From positions 183,501 through 247,500 of the forward strand of contig JALECJ010000258.1 of NCBI GenBank assembly GCA_023515745.1: a stretch of DNA of 64,000 nt, in the 5' to 3' direction. The notes beneath the pieces are model-generated. The model worked only from the letters and a program-made list of their open reading frames with translations. It made no database searches and was not told the DNA's origin. Below are positions 48,474-60,330 of the stretch, piece after piece (within the stretch, counting starts at the first letter, position 1; every line of letters starts with the position of its first letter). Made by a program: the position numbers and the translations under genes. The stretch is from Amoeboaphelidium protococcarum (Eukaryota > Aphelidiomycota > Aphelidea).

Positions 48474-50894
48474 ATGTAAAAGTATGAAGATTTTACTACG
48501 ATTGATTGGATCAAGGATATGACGGTTAGTAGGCAGAGGCATTAGAGTTTGATTAATAGATCTGGGTTGATGGGATGGTTTTTCATGCTGTATGACAAGT
48601 CCATTGGTTGGATCTTGATTATAATAATAGGTGTATTGAGTGGTATTGCTTCAGCGTGGATAGATGTGGTTAGTGAATACCTATCTGATATTAAAGATGG
48701 ATACTGTTCCGATCTTTGGTATTTGAATCAAGACTTCTGCTGCTATGAAGTTGACAGAGCGGACGCGGAGTGTACTGCTTGGGTGGAATGGAAAGCTGGC
48801 TTTCTAATGTATCCTCTCACAGCGACTCTGATGGCCATCATATCTGGATACTTTGTTATTACACTCGCTCCATACGCCGCCGGAAGTGGAATACCAGAGG
48901 TGAAGACGATTCTGGGTGGATTTGTGATTAGAAAGTTTCTGGGAGCGTGGACACTTCTAGTTAAATCTGTTGGCCTATGTCTGTCTGTGGGTAGTGGCCT
49001 GTCGCTGGGCAAAGAAGGGCCTCTAGTCCATGTCACAAATGCCATTGGCAACATTGTGGTACGTCTATTTGATAAGTATGCTGATAATGAGGCCAAGAAG
49101 AGAGAAGTTTTGACTGTAGCCTCAGCCGCTGGTGTCTCTGTTGCATTTGGAAGTCCTATTGGAGGAGTATTGTTCGCCCTTGAGGAGGTGAGTTCATATT
49201 TTACATACAAAACTATGTGGCGATGCTTTGTCTGTGCTATGGTCTCCACAGTCACTTTACACATGCTGAATCCGTTCAGAACTAATTAGCTGGTACTCTT
49301 CTAAGTGATTTACGACCGGGCGTGGCACTCGTTTGAACTCATCTGGTTCATTCTGATTGGTGTTTTTGGTGGGATATTTGGTGCGATATTCATAAGATTT
49401 AATGTGCGTATATAACAGTGGCGGTAAGTATCATCATGGGCCAAGCAGTATCCGGTTATAGAAGTGGCGATTGTAGCATTCCTGACTGCCGGTATTGGGT
49501 ACTTTAACTTTTTTAGTCGTGTAAGTAATTCAGAATTGGTATTGTCTCTGTTCAGAGAATGTGAAAAGGATGAGTTTAATGGTTTGTGTGATTAAAGCAA
49601 CTATTTATCCAATTCATTATCTCTACTCTATGTTTGTCTCTTGAAATTGGTACTGATGACCATAACATTTGGTATTAAAGTCCCCGCTGGTATATTTGTA
49701 CCGTCAATGGTGGTGGGTGCCTGCTTTGGTCGTGTGGTTGGAATTGCTGTCTAGAGTCTCCAAGAGGCTCACCCGGACTGGTCCCTGTTCTCGAGTTGTC
49801 TCTTGGCTAGTGGAGCTGAATCGACTGGTGGACATTGTGTAACTCCGGGTATATATGCACTAGTTGGTGCTGCTGCGGCGCTTGGCGGTGTAACTAGAAT
49901 GACCATATCTTTAGTTGTGATCATGTTTGAGTTGACAGGAGCATCCACTTATGTCTTGCCCATTATGATTGCTGTCATGACTTCCAAGTGGGTCGGTGAT
50001 GCTCTGAATGGTAAAAATAGTATTTATGAATGCATAGTAGAACTTAAAGGATACCCATATCTTGATGAAAATGAAGAGTTTATTGATGATGCTCTGGTTG
50101 ATGATGTGATGACACCGGCAGATCGACTATATACTCTGTCTGGATACTCGGAAACCTTAGAGTCTATCGAGAGGCTATTGGATAGTACTTCTGTATAAGG
50201 ATATCCAGTTATTGGATAAGATTCTCTGATTTTTGGATTTATCACTCGATCAGATCTCAAGTATGTTCTACGTACATACACACCTCAATTCCCATCATCT
50301 ACTAGAATATGCTTCGTGTCTCCTGAAGTATCTACGAATTAGAATAATCTTGCGTCGAGCATACAGTCCAATGTTATGGATAATATGACAGCAATGGATT
50401 AGATATCAATATATTCATAACCTCAGTAAGTATAATAATAACATGCGGCGGATCAGCGATCAATTGCCTCTTAGTTGTCTTCACCTCAGGGATAAAATGA
50501 TGGCAAAATGTCTATACATCGCCCCGCTAATGCTGTATCAAACGAACGTACTCTGTACGTATAGCAGTATGTGGATTTTAATCCGATTACTGTACAGGTG
50601 CGAATGGATTTAGGTATAGTACTCGAGATGTTCATTCGCCTTGGACTTCGATATTGCTTAATCGAGAATGAGGGATAACTTGCCGGTATCATTACCAAGA
50701 AGGATTTGCTCAGGTACACAAAGTAGTAGTAGCATGAAGGAAGTTATATCAATGGTGTTAGTGGCGCTACAGCGACAACAAGAGCATAGAACTTGTATGA
50801 TACGGACATTGATGATGATTATGATGATCCTTATATACTGCCAGTAGCCACAAGTTCAAAACGATAAAGTATCAATTCATCCCCTCCTCAATGA
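48474..50894 (+). CDS. CLC chloride channel or chloride/proton exchanger
   Basis: 806 codons, no intron, TGA 50892. About 10-11 membrane segments and the three CLC anion-pore signatures: [14 protein letters not shown] (gating Glu present) and GGVTRMTIS; the fourth GIFVPS motif is also intact. Followed by two cytoplasmic CBS domains ([14 protein letters not shown]...; [20 protein letters not shown] to [11 protein letters not shown]). The stretch between the CBS motifs and the tail is Gln-rich (UAR runs, QQQH) and ends in acidic [10 protein letters not shown]. The second codon is TAA (Gln). Eukaryotic CLCs of this layout (Gef1/CLC-3/6/7 type) sit in the plasma membrane or endosomes; the exchange mode cannot be told by eye. 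Confidence 0.92.
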
Positions 50895-50999
50895 ACAAAT
50901 AAACTTTTGATATAGAATGTATAAGTAAATGAAATGTTTATACTTAATCAATTATTCTCCAGTGAGATGTAAGATATTAACAAGATTTTATATGCATAT

Positions 51000-53900
51000 T
51001 CACTAACCACTAGAGTGCTTTCTCTCTAGGACTCGACTTTGTTCTGTATCTTCTTCCTAAACGCTCTCTTTACTCCGCATATTACCTGAAATTAACGGAA
51101 TGATGTTGGCAGACTGCGAGGATACATGCCCAGTAGTTGCTGATGATGATGATGAAGACTATGGAGAAACTGGTTACCGCTTACTTGAATTCTTAGACTT
51201 GACATATTACTTTATGCTCTATGAATAACCAACCAGTTGCTATTTCCATTTATCACTTGTAGTAGTAATAGATGATGAGGATAGTGACTATAATGAAGAC
51301 TGCTTCTGATTACTATCTTCTCCCTGACCATCATCCAACATCTCGCCTCTAGATTGATCATTTTATCTATTCATCATCTCACTCTTGGAACGATTAGGAA
51401 ATCTCTGACCACCTCCTCCTCTCTAATCTGTTATGCGCCTGCTCCCAGCACTGTCCAGCTAAGAGTTGGCAAATGTAGCAGACGGCAAATCAGAAGAGGA
51501 GCTCATAGTGGGAGATCTCGGAGAAGTCAGCTGAGTCCATCCGGCAAGCTCTTCTATAAAACTTTTGAGCTTGAATGATCTTGGCCAGTTCACCTCCAAT
51601 TTGGAGAGTCGCGTTGAGCCAAAGGATGATAGATTAATCACCAAGCATCCGCCACCTCCGACACTTTAATTAACAGCGTCAGCTCTGTTATTATCGCCAT
51701 GGATTGGAAGAACTAAATAACCAAAAATGTTCATCACAGGCAATTGACTTTCATCATCCAGCATTTGTTTATTAGAAGTAGACGGAGTTTAACTATTCTA
51801 AACAGAATCAATGTCGGAGTTTTGCTTGACTATCGCCTGAGAGTCAAGTTGTCTCTGTAACTACTATCCCGGCGTGGGCATCGATTAAGTGCGATGAAGT
51901 AAACCACTATGCTCATTGGCTTTCATAGGATCACTAGAGACGGTGGAATCAGATGTAATAAGTCGGTCATTACTAATCCCCGCATTCACAAAAGACGTGG
52001 GAGAACAAGAGCGGTAGACAACGACATAGCCAGTAATGCCATTGATCGATACGCGTTTAGTGACACACATTGTGTAAAATTGGGATATGTCTTCACCGCC
52101 TCTACCAATCTTAAACTTGAGAGCAACTAGACGACAATTAAATCGCTAACTACTACGAGGTAAAGAGTGGGAATTAACACTAACGTTGCCGGCTGTATTC
52201 ACCTGAGACTAAGCATTACTATTATCCTCCTAATTCTTGGAACTAAACATTTGTATAATCTTGGATTCTACAAAAGAGTCTTCAACGTGACGAAGATGCT
52301 CAATATTTTCCACAACTTTAAAGCACAGATCAACATTTTATTACTTTAAGATAAACGATGATCTATAAGCTTCACTCTTCCAAACTGACGGAGCAGAAGA
52401 AGCGGTCTATTAAGTCTATTGTGATTAGATCAAACTATTTGCGCCAGTTGTTCCCAAAGGGATTTACACAGACTTTCGCTGCATAAGCACATCTCTCTTG
52501 TTCCGCTACGTGCTCCAGTACTAAGACAGCCAATTATTGATATGTTGATGATTCTAATCATCCGCATATGATTGATCTGCATCATCAGCTACTTGAACAT
52601 TAGCAGTAAAGTACGGATTATTTTCAAGACATAGCTAAACAAATTAATCCACCAACTGTTCTGCGTATCTATCGTAGTTTTACTAAGCTATGACACTTGT
52701 GACTGGAAAACATCTGTCTATCAAGATGTCGTTATTCAAACTACTACGCCTTCTATTATTACCAAAGTTCAACTTGGAGTCTCCGACAACATTCTTGCGG
52801 CCAAGTATAAAGGATGAAGATCTTACACTACCACTCTGAACATTAGAATTGTCCTTATCTTCACCTTCTATCTCTTGGACATTTTAATTAGACTTTTAAG
52901 ATTACTGCTATTATCTATAGAGGTTCAGAGATAGAGAACCCAGCGTTGGAAGTCTTCTATTTCTAACATTACTTAATCCACCACTAGTATTATTATTAAC
53001 AGAACCAGTATCCACATTTCCATTTTAATCAGGAGTGACGCTAACTACACTGTCAGACTTTAATGATTATTATTACTGCAATTGTTAAAATCCTTCCTGA
53101 TCATCATCTATAGTAGAGGCAACCATCAAGTCTTTACTATCCTAATCAGAAGAAGGGGAATTCTATCGTCCACTCTTCATCATCTATTATACATCATTCT
53201 ACACCTATGAAAGCAGATTCAAGTTACTGAATCCTAGTAGAGCCTCCAACTCCGGGATAATAATCGGACGATAATTAACAACGGGAAGCTCAAATGCTCT
53301 CCAATGAGGCAATACAAAAGACTACAACATCATCTACTTCAACTTGCGCGACAAGAACTTTGTAAGCACATCTTTCATCACAAATTCATAATCTCGCCGC
53401 ACCACAGACGTCTCAACACTAAAATCAAATCCTGGATCTTGTGTGAATGCAATAGCATAACAGAATTTACGATACGGTGCGGGAACTCTAATCTGCAACC
53501 GACCTCGAAATCCATTCAACTATATAGACACGGGAACTTTAATGCCCAAATTTAAACTAGCCACAATCTTTAGTCTACATCCACCAGCATATTCAACATC
53601 AGCTTCTATAATAACATCTAAATCCTTCGCGTTAGTCAATGAGGACGACTTGAAGATTGAGGACTATTTAACCAACCGCACCGAATGTACAATAGGACAC
53701 TCTGAGCCGAGAGAGTAATCGGCAATACTAATTTCCTGAACAATACTGTTCGGTCCACGCAGCTTTGCATTAAGGCGAGTTAAAAGTTTCTAACAGATTT
53801 TGATTCTAAATACTTCAGAGGATCGGCAAATTAAAAAGTATCGATGTACTATGGCATTGATCCAATCGACATTACTCTCATTACTTTACGTCGACATGGA

Positions 53901-54182
53901 ATTATTATTATTTTCGTAATTGAGAACACTTTACAAGTACTGTCTAATACCAGGTGGCCATTCCTCTTGCTCACGCTTAAAATCTTTATTATTCACATCT
54001 TCATCACGCTCTACTCCATTACTATGTCCATCCGATTACTTTGATGAACCATTCAATGCATTAACATCACTCAATGATTTAAATGGCTTGTAAACCCAAT
54101 AATAAAGCAAAACAATCTATATAAAGATAGTAAACAAAATTCCATGCACAAAACTCTAAACTAAATTGCTCAAAGTGAACAT
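51000..54182 (-). CDS. SMP-domain lipid-transfer protein with START-like C-terminal half
   Basis: 1060 codons in one frame, ATG 54182, TGA 51000. N-terminal membrane span (FVHGILFTIFIQIVLLYYW, residues ~12-30), then WINAIVHRYFLI and an SMP domain (about residues 110-300: CPIVHSVRLVKQSS, DVIIEADVEYAGGCRLKIVA, FRGRLQIRVPAPYR, KFLSRKL, LPHWRAFELPVV), the fold of ERMES subunit Mmm1 and of Nvj2/TEX2, which shuttles phospholipids at membrane contacts. Membrane span followed directly by SMP fits Mmm1. Unlike Mmm1 (about 430 residues), 700 further residues follow, mostly Ser/Gln-rich but with a part (about 596-882) whose elements resemble a START domain: VVENIEHLRHVEDSF, GYVVVYRSC, FGYLVLPI, LVINLSSFGSTRLSKLEV. 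START is an inference. Confidence 0.83.
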
Positions 54183-54433
54183 AACAGTCGACTCTATTCA
54201 CTATAACAGCATCAACCTGTTCACGATTGTTAACGGTATTTTCAGGCAAAGAGACAAAGAGAGAGAGAGAAACAGAAAGAGCACGCGCGCGCGTGTTGAA
54301 ACATTTCTCACTTTATTCATCTTTGCCGCTTTATACGAACGGACATTCATCATCATCCACAACAGTATACACCGACAAATACGCGGTGCATTAATTAAGA
54401 CAGTAGATTTGAGGATAGACGCAATCATAATAT

Positions 54434-57400
54434 TCATAACACTGCGCTTTTAGTCTTGTTCTAACTTTAGGAATTAGTAACCAGTTTACTATTCGGACCT
54501 CCGACATTACTACTACCATTGCCGTTAGAAGAGAGAGCAAATCCAAATTTTTACTACGCCGGTTTAAATTTCTATTTGTTATCACCATCATGCTGCGGCT
54601 ATTGCGACTAATCATCCGCGTCTGCATTTCCGTCTTGATTAGCATCGCCACCACCACCGACTTAATTCACACGTCCAGCTACTTCATTCTAATCACCCCC
54701 TCCGCCGGCATTGTTCTGGTACTAATGCAGAGTAGATCTTCTTCTTGCAGACGCGGTAGAAATCCGCTTACTTCCTGTCTGTGCAGCGTAATTTGTACCA
54801 CCAGAAGCAGCGGCTTAGGCTTTCTGCGATGCAATTGCAGCCTGTTCAGCCATATAGACCGTAACTGAATCCCGAGTGAAGCTATTATCAGAGAGAGTCA
54901 TGCCAACAATGCCGCCATTCTGTTGATTAAAATCAACCGCATCAAACAGATCATGAATAAAGCGCCTTGGCGTCAGTCTATAATGGTAAGAATTTACAAA
55001 TTTCATCACTTTTACAAAGAGATTAATGTCGCTAAACATGTAGGGCTTCTCCATACGAAGTTTACTCAACTACTTGGACGAAGCACTAGCTAGAACATGA
55101 TTACTCAGATTACCGATATGCTTGATAATATCCAATTCAATACCTTAAAACTGACCATATACTTCAGCAGTAGGTTCATCCATCTAGAAGTTATGAAACT
55201 ACCACTAAGTAATGGATAAATAGTCTTTCCAATTGGATGGAAAAGAATAGATTACTGCATCATCACATGCACTCAATTACCACCCGTAATTGACCAAACA
55301 CCGTCTACCAACCAAAGTTAGTGAGATCAGACCCAACACCAAGACTGAAGTTCCTTTCAGAGACAGTACAGACACCTACTTGCCATACTCATAAACAACT
55401 TTGATCGCTCCTTCCTCCTTCAGAAGCTCTGCGCCAAGCTCACCAGAACCGATATTACCCAGTGCCCATAGAATACTTTTGCACCTTAGAACCTGATCAT
55501 GATTTGGAAATTATAAGGCGAGAAATTGCTTCAATATTCCCAAACTTTATGCAATATATCCAGTCTGGCGCAAAAAGCTGCATCCTTGCTATGTTTAGCA
55601 CAGCGCACTAAAGAAATGAACAGGCATCGAAGGAGTATCATCTTCTCCTTGGCTAATTACAGCATTATTACCAGAGTGGCTTGCACTATCTCCAAGTCCA
55701 CCCGTATACTTACTATTCTACATTTGAGGGGAGGACGGTCTTTAAACAGGATTATAATCATCATAGTGCACCAGTTTATTGCCTTCACTGAGAGCCAACT
55801 CGAGCTCGACTACATAGCGCAAATTACCAACCTTGTTCCAGAAATGTAATTCCCTCTCAATGTATGCAGTGTTCTGCAGATATTCGTATCCTTCAGTAAC
55901 CTGTAATAGCTTGAGTATTAGAGGATTTCCAGAGCCAGCCAAGTGCTCAAGTTGAGGACGTAAATTAATAATCAAACGAACATCGTCATCAGATCGACAT
56001 TTAGCCAACAGTATTGATACGGCCTGCTCACAAACTTCAATGGATGGATCATAGAGCTAGGATACCAAGACTTTGAAGAGCCATCTCTTTCCAGAAGGAG
56101 ATGACGAATCGTAATTAACATGCTTCAAATACTTTGTGGCAAGTAATCGGGTCTTTTTATAGCCAGATGATAGAATCTTCTGGATGATTATACGAGCGTG
56201 GCCGTTGATAGAACAATCCAAATTCGTAACAATCAGCCTCTTTATATCATCTCTACTCTTCAAATCACACAGCTTGTACAAGCTCGAGAATATATGACAA
56301 TCTTCCAACAGTCTCAAGCCGTTCTCATCCCTCGACATGAATCCAATAAGATTAAAGTACATACTACTAACTGTCTTCTCCAGATGCTCCCGAGAGAATA
56401 CAGGCTCATCATTAGATACAATCCTAGCACTGGGATCCAACTCAGTGAGACACTTGTGCAAACTGCGCATAAACTTATTAGCTCCGAGATATTTGACACC
56501 CTCACTACTACCCAACAGTAATGAAAACAGATCGAACAGTACAGTTATGTACGCCTGCGCTCCTTTGCCACTCTTCATATCTGCAAATCGTTTGTTATCA
56601 GGTCTAAAGAATGCCAGCAGCCTCTTAACAAACTTGGTCGTCTTCATTACATCCTCAAAGCGATTGCTAAACATAAGCGGCCCGACAAGTACTTGACCGA
56701 TAAGGTCCCAGTTCCAACACTTGTAATCTTTTGTGAGTAAAATCTGACAGTCAGTGATCATTGCCTTGAGGGATATATCATCAATTGAGCCGGCAATCTT
56801 GGTGCTAACCACGGAAGATGTCTATGATATGTTCTGCTAATTGTTAGCCTGGCTTTGAAGAGCGCCACCATCTTGATGTTAAAATTACGATACAGCCGCA
56901 GCAGCAGAACTAAAGTACACACCATCCTTATCAATGTGAACTAAGGCAGATATAGCTTACAAGTTTAGATCATTGGGAGCAAACTTACTAGCCTCTTTAA
57001 ACAACATTGGCAGAGCATACAACTGAGCCACCTAATCCCTAGGCAAATATTTACTGCACATAAACAGCAGCTCTCTTAGAAGAATTACAGCTTTCGCCGC
57101 AATGTATCTGGCAGATTGCTCACACGTCATCATCAATACCTCAATCAGACCGGCGTTAATAAATATCTACAGCAATAGAGAAATGTGCTAGTTTAATAGG
57201 AACTACCGCGTCACAGTATTACGCTCAGCCTGGTGTGCAGATCGACGTTAAAACTTGAGATTTTCCAAAGCATTGTTGGCGCGGACTACACTCTTGCTAT
57301 TGGCAAAAACTAAATCTGGCAGCCAGCGAGGAATATGAATGCCAAAGAGCTCCAAAAGCATATCTAGAATCAGTTTCTTGTTTTCATCATACGGAAGAGC

Positions 57401-58916
57401 TAGAGCATCGACAATATACTAAGCACACCAAGGAGTAGGAGAAGATTGCGGACCCAGCATATAAATTAATCCCGTCCAAGTGCTCAACATCAAAGCCAAA
57501 GCACGACAACACTAAGCAATATTCTATTCACCAGCCTGCAGTAAATCTGAATTATTTCCGCCCTGCTGTTATTACTACTGCTATTGCTATTGTTACTAGG
57601 CTTGCTACTATCCTTGCTGCTACTGCTGCTGTTATTACTATTACTAGAGTGACTTTATCTATGCATCAGTAAAATTAGATACCAATGCCTCAATCTCAAT
57701 AAATGGCCTGACAAAGCGGCGAGTATCGGGACTATCAACAAAACTCAAGATGGCAGGCACGGCAAACTGCAACATATTCGAAGTTCCATCAAGAAGCTGC
57801 TAGAATACGACTCTCTAAGCACCGCAATACGAAAGGAGTTACAAGTCTTTGACACTGATTTCACAAAGCGTAACCAGAGCCAGATTTTTGAACTTATCAT
57901 CCCCCTACTCTGCTACAGAAATCAACACTGAAATAACACCACGAGATAGAAACTTCAATCCACCGTGAACATCAATGAAAGCTCGCACAAGCTTAAATGC
58001 CTACTCCCTCTCAATCTCGCCTTTCTGGTCACGAACCAGAGCTTTCAAAATATAGAATTCAAGGCCATAGTGCCACACACTCTTCATGATAGTGGTGTCA
58101 TTGATGAGATACCTCAATATACGATAGCCGACGGCCCTGAGTTCTTGAGCAAAATCATCTAGACATACGAAAGCAGCCTTCATAATCTCTTCATTATGTT
58201 GACTCAGTTCGTGCTTGGTACTTTTAAGAATTTTAAATAGATTATTGGCACCATCCAGACGATCTTGAGCATTCTCCAACCGAGCATTCACCTTTTGTAA
58301 AGCATCCTAGAGGTTAGGCAGAATTCCCTTCATAATATTCAAATTTGGTCGCTTCCTAGCCTGTCTAACGTTAGCTCCGCTCACAGTCTCTCCTCCTTTG
58401 AAATGGCTCAGCTCATGCTTCCAATTAGCAGGCATATGGCTCACTGTGGTAGACTTTCGCAGCTAGATGATAGAGTCTCCATCCGATGCAACTGTACTCT
58501 TTCTACTCCTACGCTTATTATTCTAAATATTGTCATGACTTCGTAGACTCTCTTGTTATTTCACAAGGGTAGCAATCTTGGCATTTACAGTGTTAAGTTG
58601 ACTCTAAACATCCTTGGCAGCATCCGGATCCTTATACAGAGAGAGCATGTTTTCAATAGCCAACTTCATCTTGTTCTCTTTTGCAATCTGCTCCTAAATT
58701 TTATTGATCTACAATACTTGTTTATAGCAAGGCAATGATAACACATATAGCTAAATAGACTTTAATTGAACAACTTACCTTCTCAACTAGCATGTTTCGC
58801 TGTTTGACCAGGGCCTCCTCATCGTAATCTTCATCTGCATCAAAATCGTACTCCTCGTCTTCATCAATATATGCTGGAGACTGTCTGGATGAATACTAGG
58901 CTGATGATGAAGACAT
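54434..58916 (-). CDS. TSC11: Rictor/Tsc11, TORC2 subunit
   Basis: Exons 58916-58779 and 58708-54434, intron 70 bp (GTAAGT...TTGTAG); 1470 codons. Recognisable Rictor blocks: NWDLIGQVLVGPLMF, LTELDPSARIVSNDEPVFSR (family AELDPSxxxxxxEPVFSxE), DLKSRDDIKRLI, GHARIIIQKILSSGYKKTRLLATKYL, SQLYDPSIEVCEQAV, YIERELHFWNKVGN and the Rictor_V-type GILWALGNIGSGELG. Armadillo-like helical repeats throughout; the N-terminus is acidic with a coiled coil, the C-terminus low complexity (GNGSSN). Rictor/Tsc11 is the defining scaffold of TOR complex 2, which controls AGC kinases, actin and sphingolipid homeostasis. A natural partner of the PH-domain and RhoGEF signalling genes nearby, though not in an operon. 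Confidence 0.9.
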
Positions 58917-59180
58917 AATAATTAATGAGAGATATATTGAGAATGGTAATAAAACTAGAATTTAAATGCTCAAAGTGTTACTTTAAACAAGAAAAGTACT
59001 CTAAAACGCATAAAGGAAAAGGAGAACGAATTCACTGCAGTTCACAGCGCTGTAAATCATTCATCGCATAACATTAAGCATATTTGAAGCATCGCTGCTG
59101 ATTAAAAAGGCAAAAATATACAACGAAATTATGAAATTTAGATAATGGTGATTAGTTGGAACCTTCGCAAAAATAGAGCA
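58917..59180. other. Spacer between Rictor and the repeat field
   Basis: 264 bp with no frame of interest; marks the change from single-copy genes to ribosomal spacer. Confidence 0.4.
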
Positions 59181-60330
59181 TGGTGTACCCAGGTGTTCTT
59201 CAGCTTGAACTGATACATACTGTACTGTTGATCGTAAGCGCGGATAGATTGCCCTCATCGCCGCACGTTGCGAGTTTTCGCGCTAGAACATTCGAACCAC
59301 TTCCAATCTATGGCGAATGATGTATGCAATGGTCGCTCCAAGTTTTGCGCCGTCTAACCGAGTTTTGGTGAAGTAAAGTCGAATGAGGACAGGTTCGTCC
59401 TCAAAACGTGCGATCGGATCAACATGAGGACGAGTTGGTCCTCATCGTTGTTCGTTGAATAGATAATCAAGCTCTATCGCTCCAACTACTCTCAGTCGGT
59501 AGCGAATAGTCTACTTCATATGTTGAATGAGTTTTGCGCCTTCAAATTTAGTTTTGGTGAAGCTAGGCAGAATGAGGACACCTTGTCCGCAAACGGTCAG
59601 TGAGGTGATCAACATGCGAACAGATTGTCCTCAACGCTTCATTTGGTCAATTCTCGAGATATATCATTCGAACCACTTCCAGTCTAGAGCGCATAGTCTA
59701 GTTCATAGTCCATGTGGGTTTTACGCCCTCAAACTTAGTATTGGTGAAGCCAAAGCAAATGAGGACTAGTTTGCCCTCAAACACTGAAGGTTGATCTAAA
59801 TGAGGACAAATTTGTCCTTATAGCTGCTCCTTAAATGCGCAATCAATACGTATCGCTCAAACTACTTTCTGTCTGAGTGACGCAGCATTGAATGAGGGAT
59901 GTCCGCTAACGGATCGCGTGCTGATCAACCTACTGACAGATTGTCCCCATCGCCGCATGTTGCGCGTTGTCGAGCTCTATCTTTCTAACTACTCTCAGTC
60001 TGTAGAGAATAGTCTACACCATTGGTTGAATGAGTTTTACGCCGTCTTGCCGAGTTTTGGCGAGGTAAAGTTGAGTGAAGGTAGCATAGTCCTAAAACCG
60101 AGTGGCGCGATCAATATATAGAAGAGTTTGTGCTGATCGAGGCGCGCTGAATGAATAGTGTACAAGATTTATCGCTTAGACTACTCCCATGCTAGGCGAT
60201 TAATGTAGTACATAGTCGATATAAGTCTTACACCATCAAACTATGTCCGAGTGAAGCTACATAGGATGAGTACAACTTGTCGTTAAGTGGCCATGTCAGG
60301 CAAATCTCACACCCAATGACAAGCTAGAAA
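59180..60330. repeat. Degenerate tandem repeats, period about 188-189 bp
   Basis: The landmark agtttt(g/a)cgcc recurs at about 59341, 59530, 59718, 60033 and, as aagtcttacacc, 60222: intervals 189, 188, 315 (188 + a shortened 127-bp unit) and 189. Each unit also carries 'ttggtgaag..aa', one or two short inverted pairs of (a)tgaggac/gtcctca, and 'actactctcagtctgtagcgaatagtct'. Copies are diverged (roughly 60-75% by eye). Small frames in the array are by-products. Position upstream of the 18S gene makes these subrepeats of the rDNA intergenic spacer. Confidence 0.8.

Noticed and set aside
52358-52817. Plus-strand frame MIYKLHSSKL... with an in-frame TGA and a frame change, first read as a broken or spliced gene.
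   Set aside because: The opposite strand is an uninterrupted continuation of the SMP-domain gene over the whole interval; the plus frame is its shadow.
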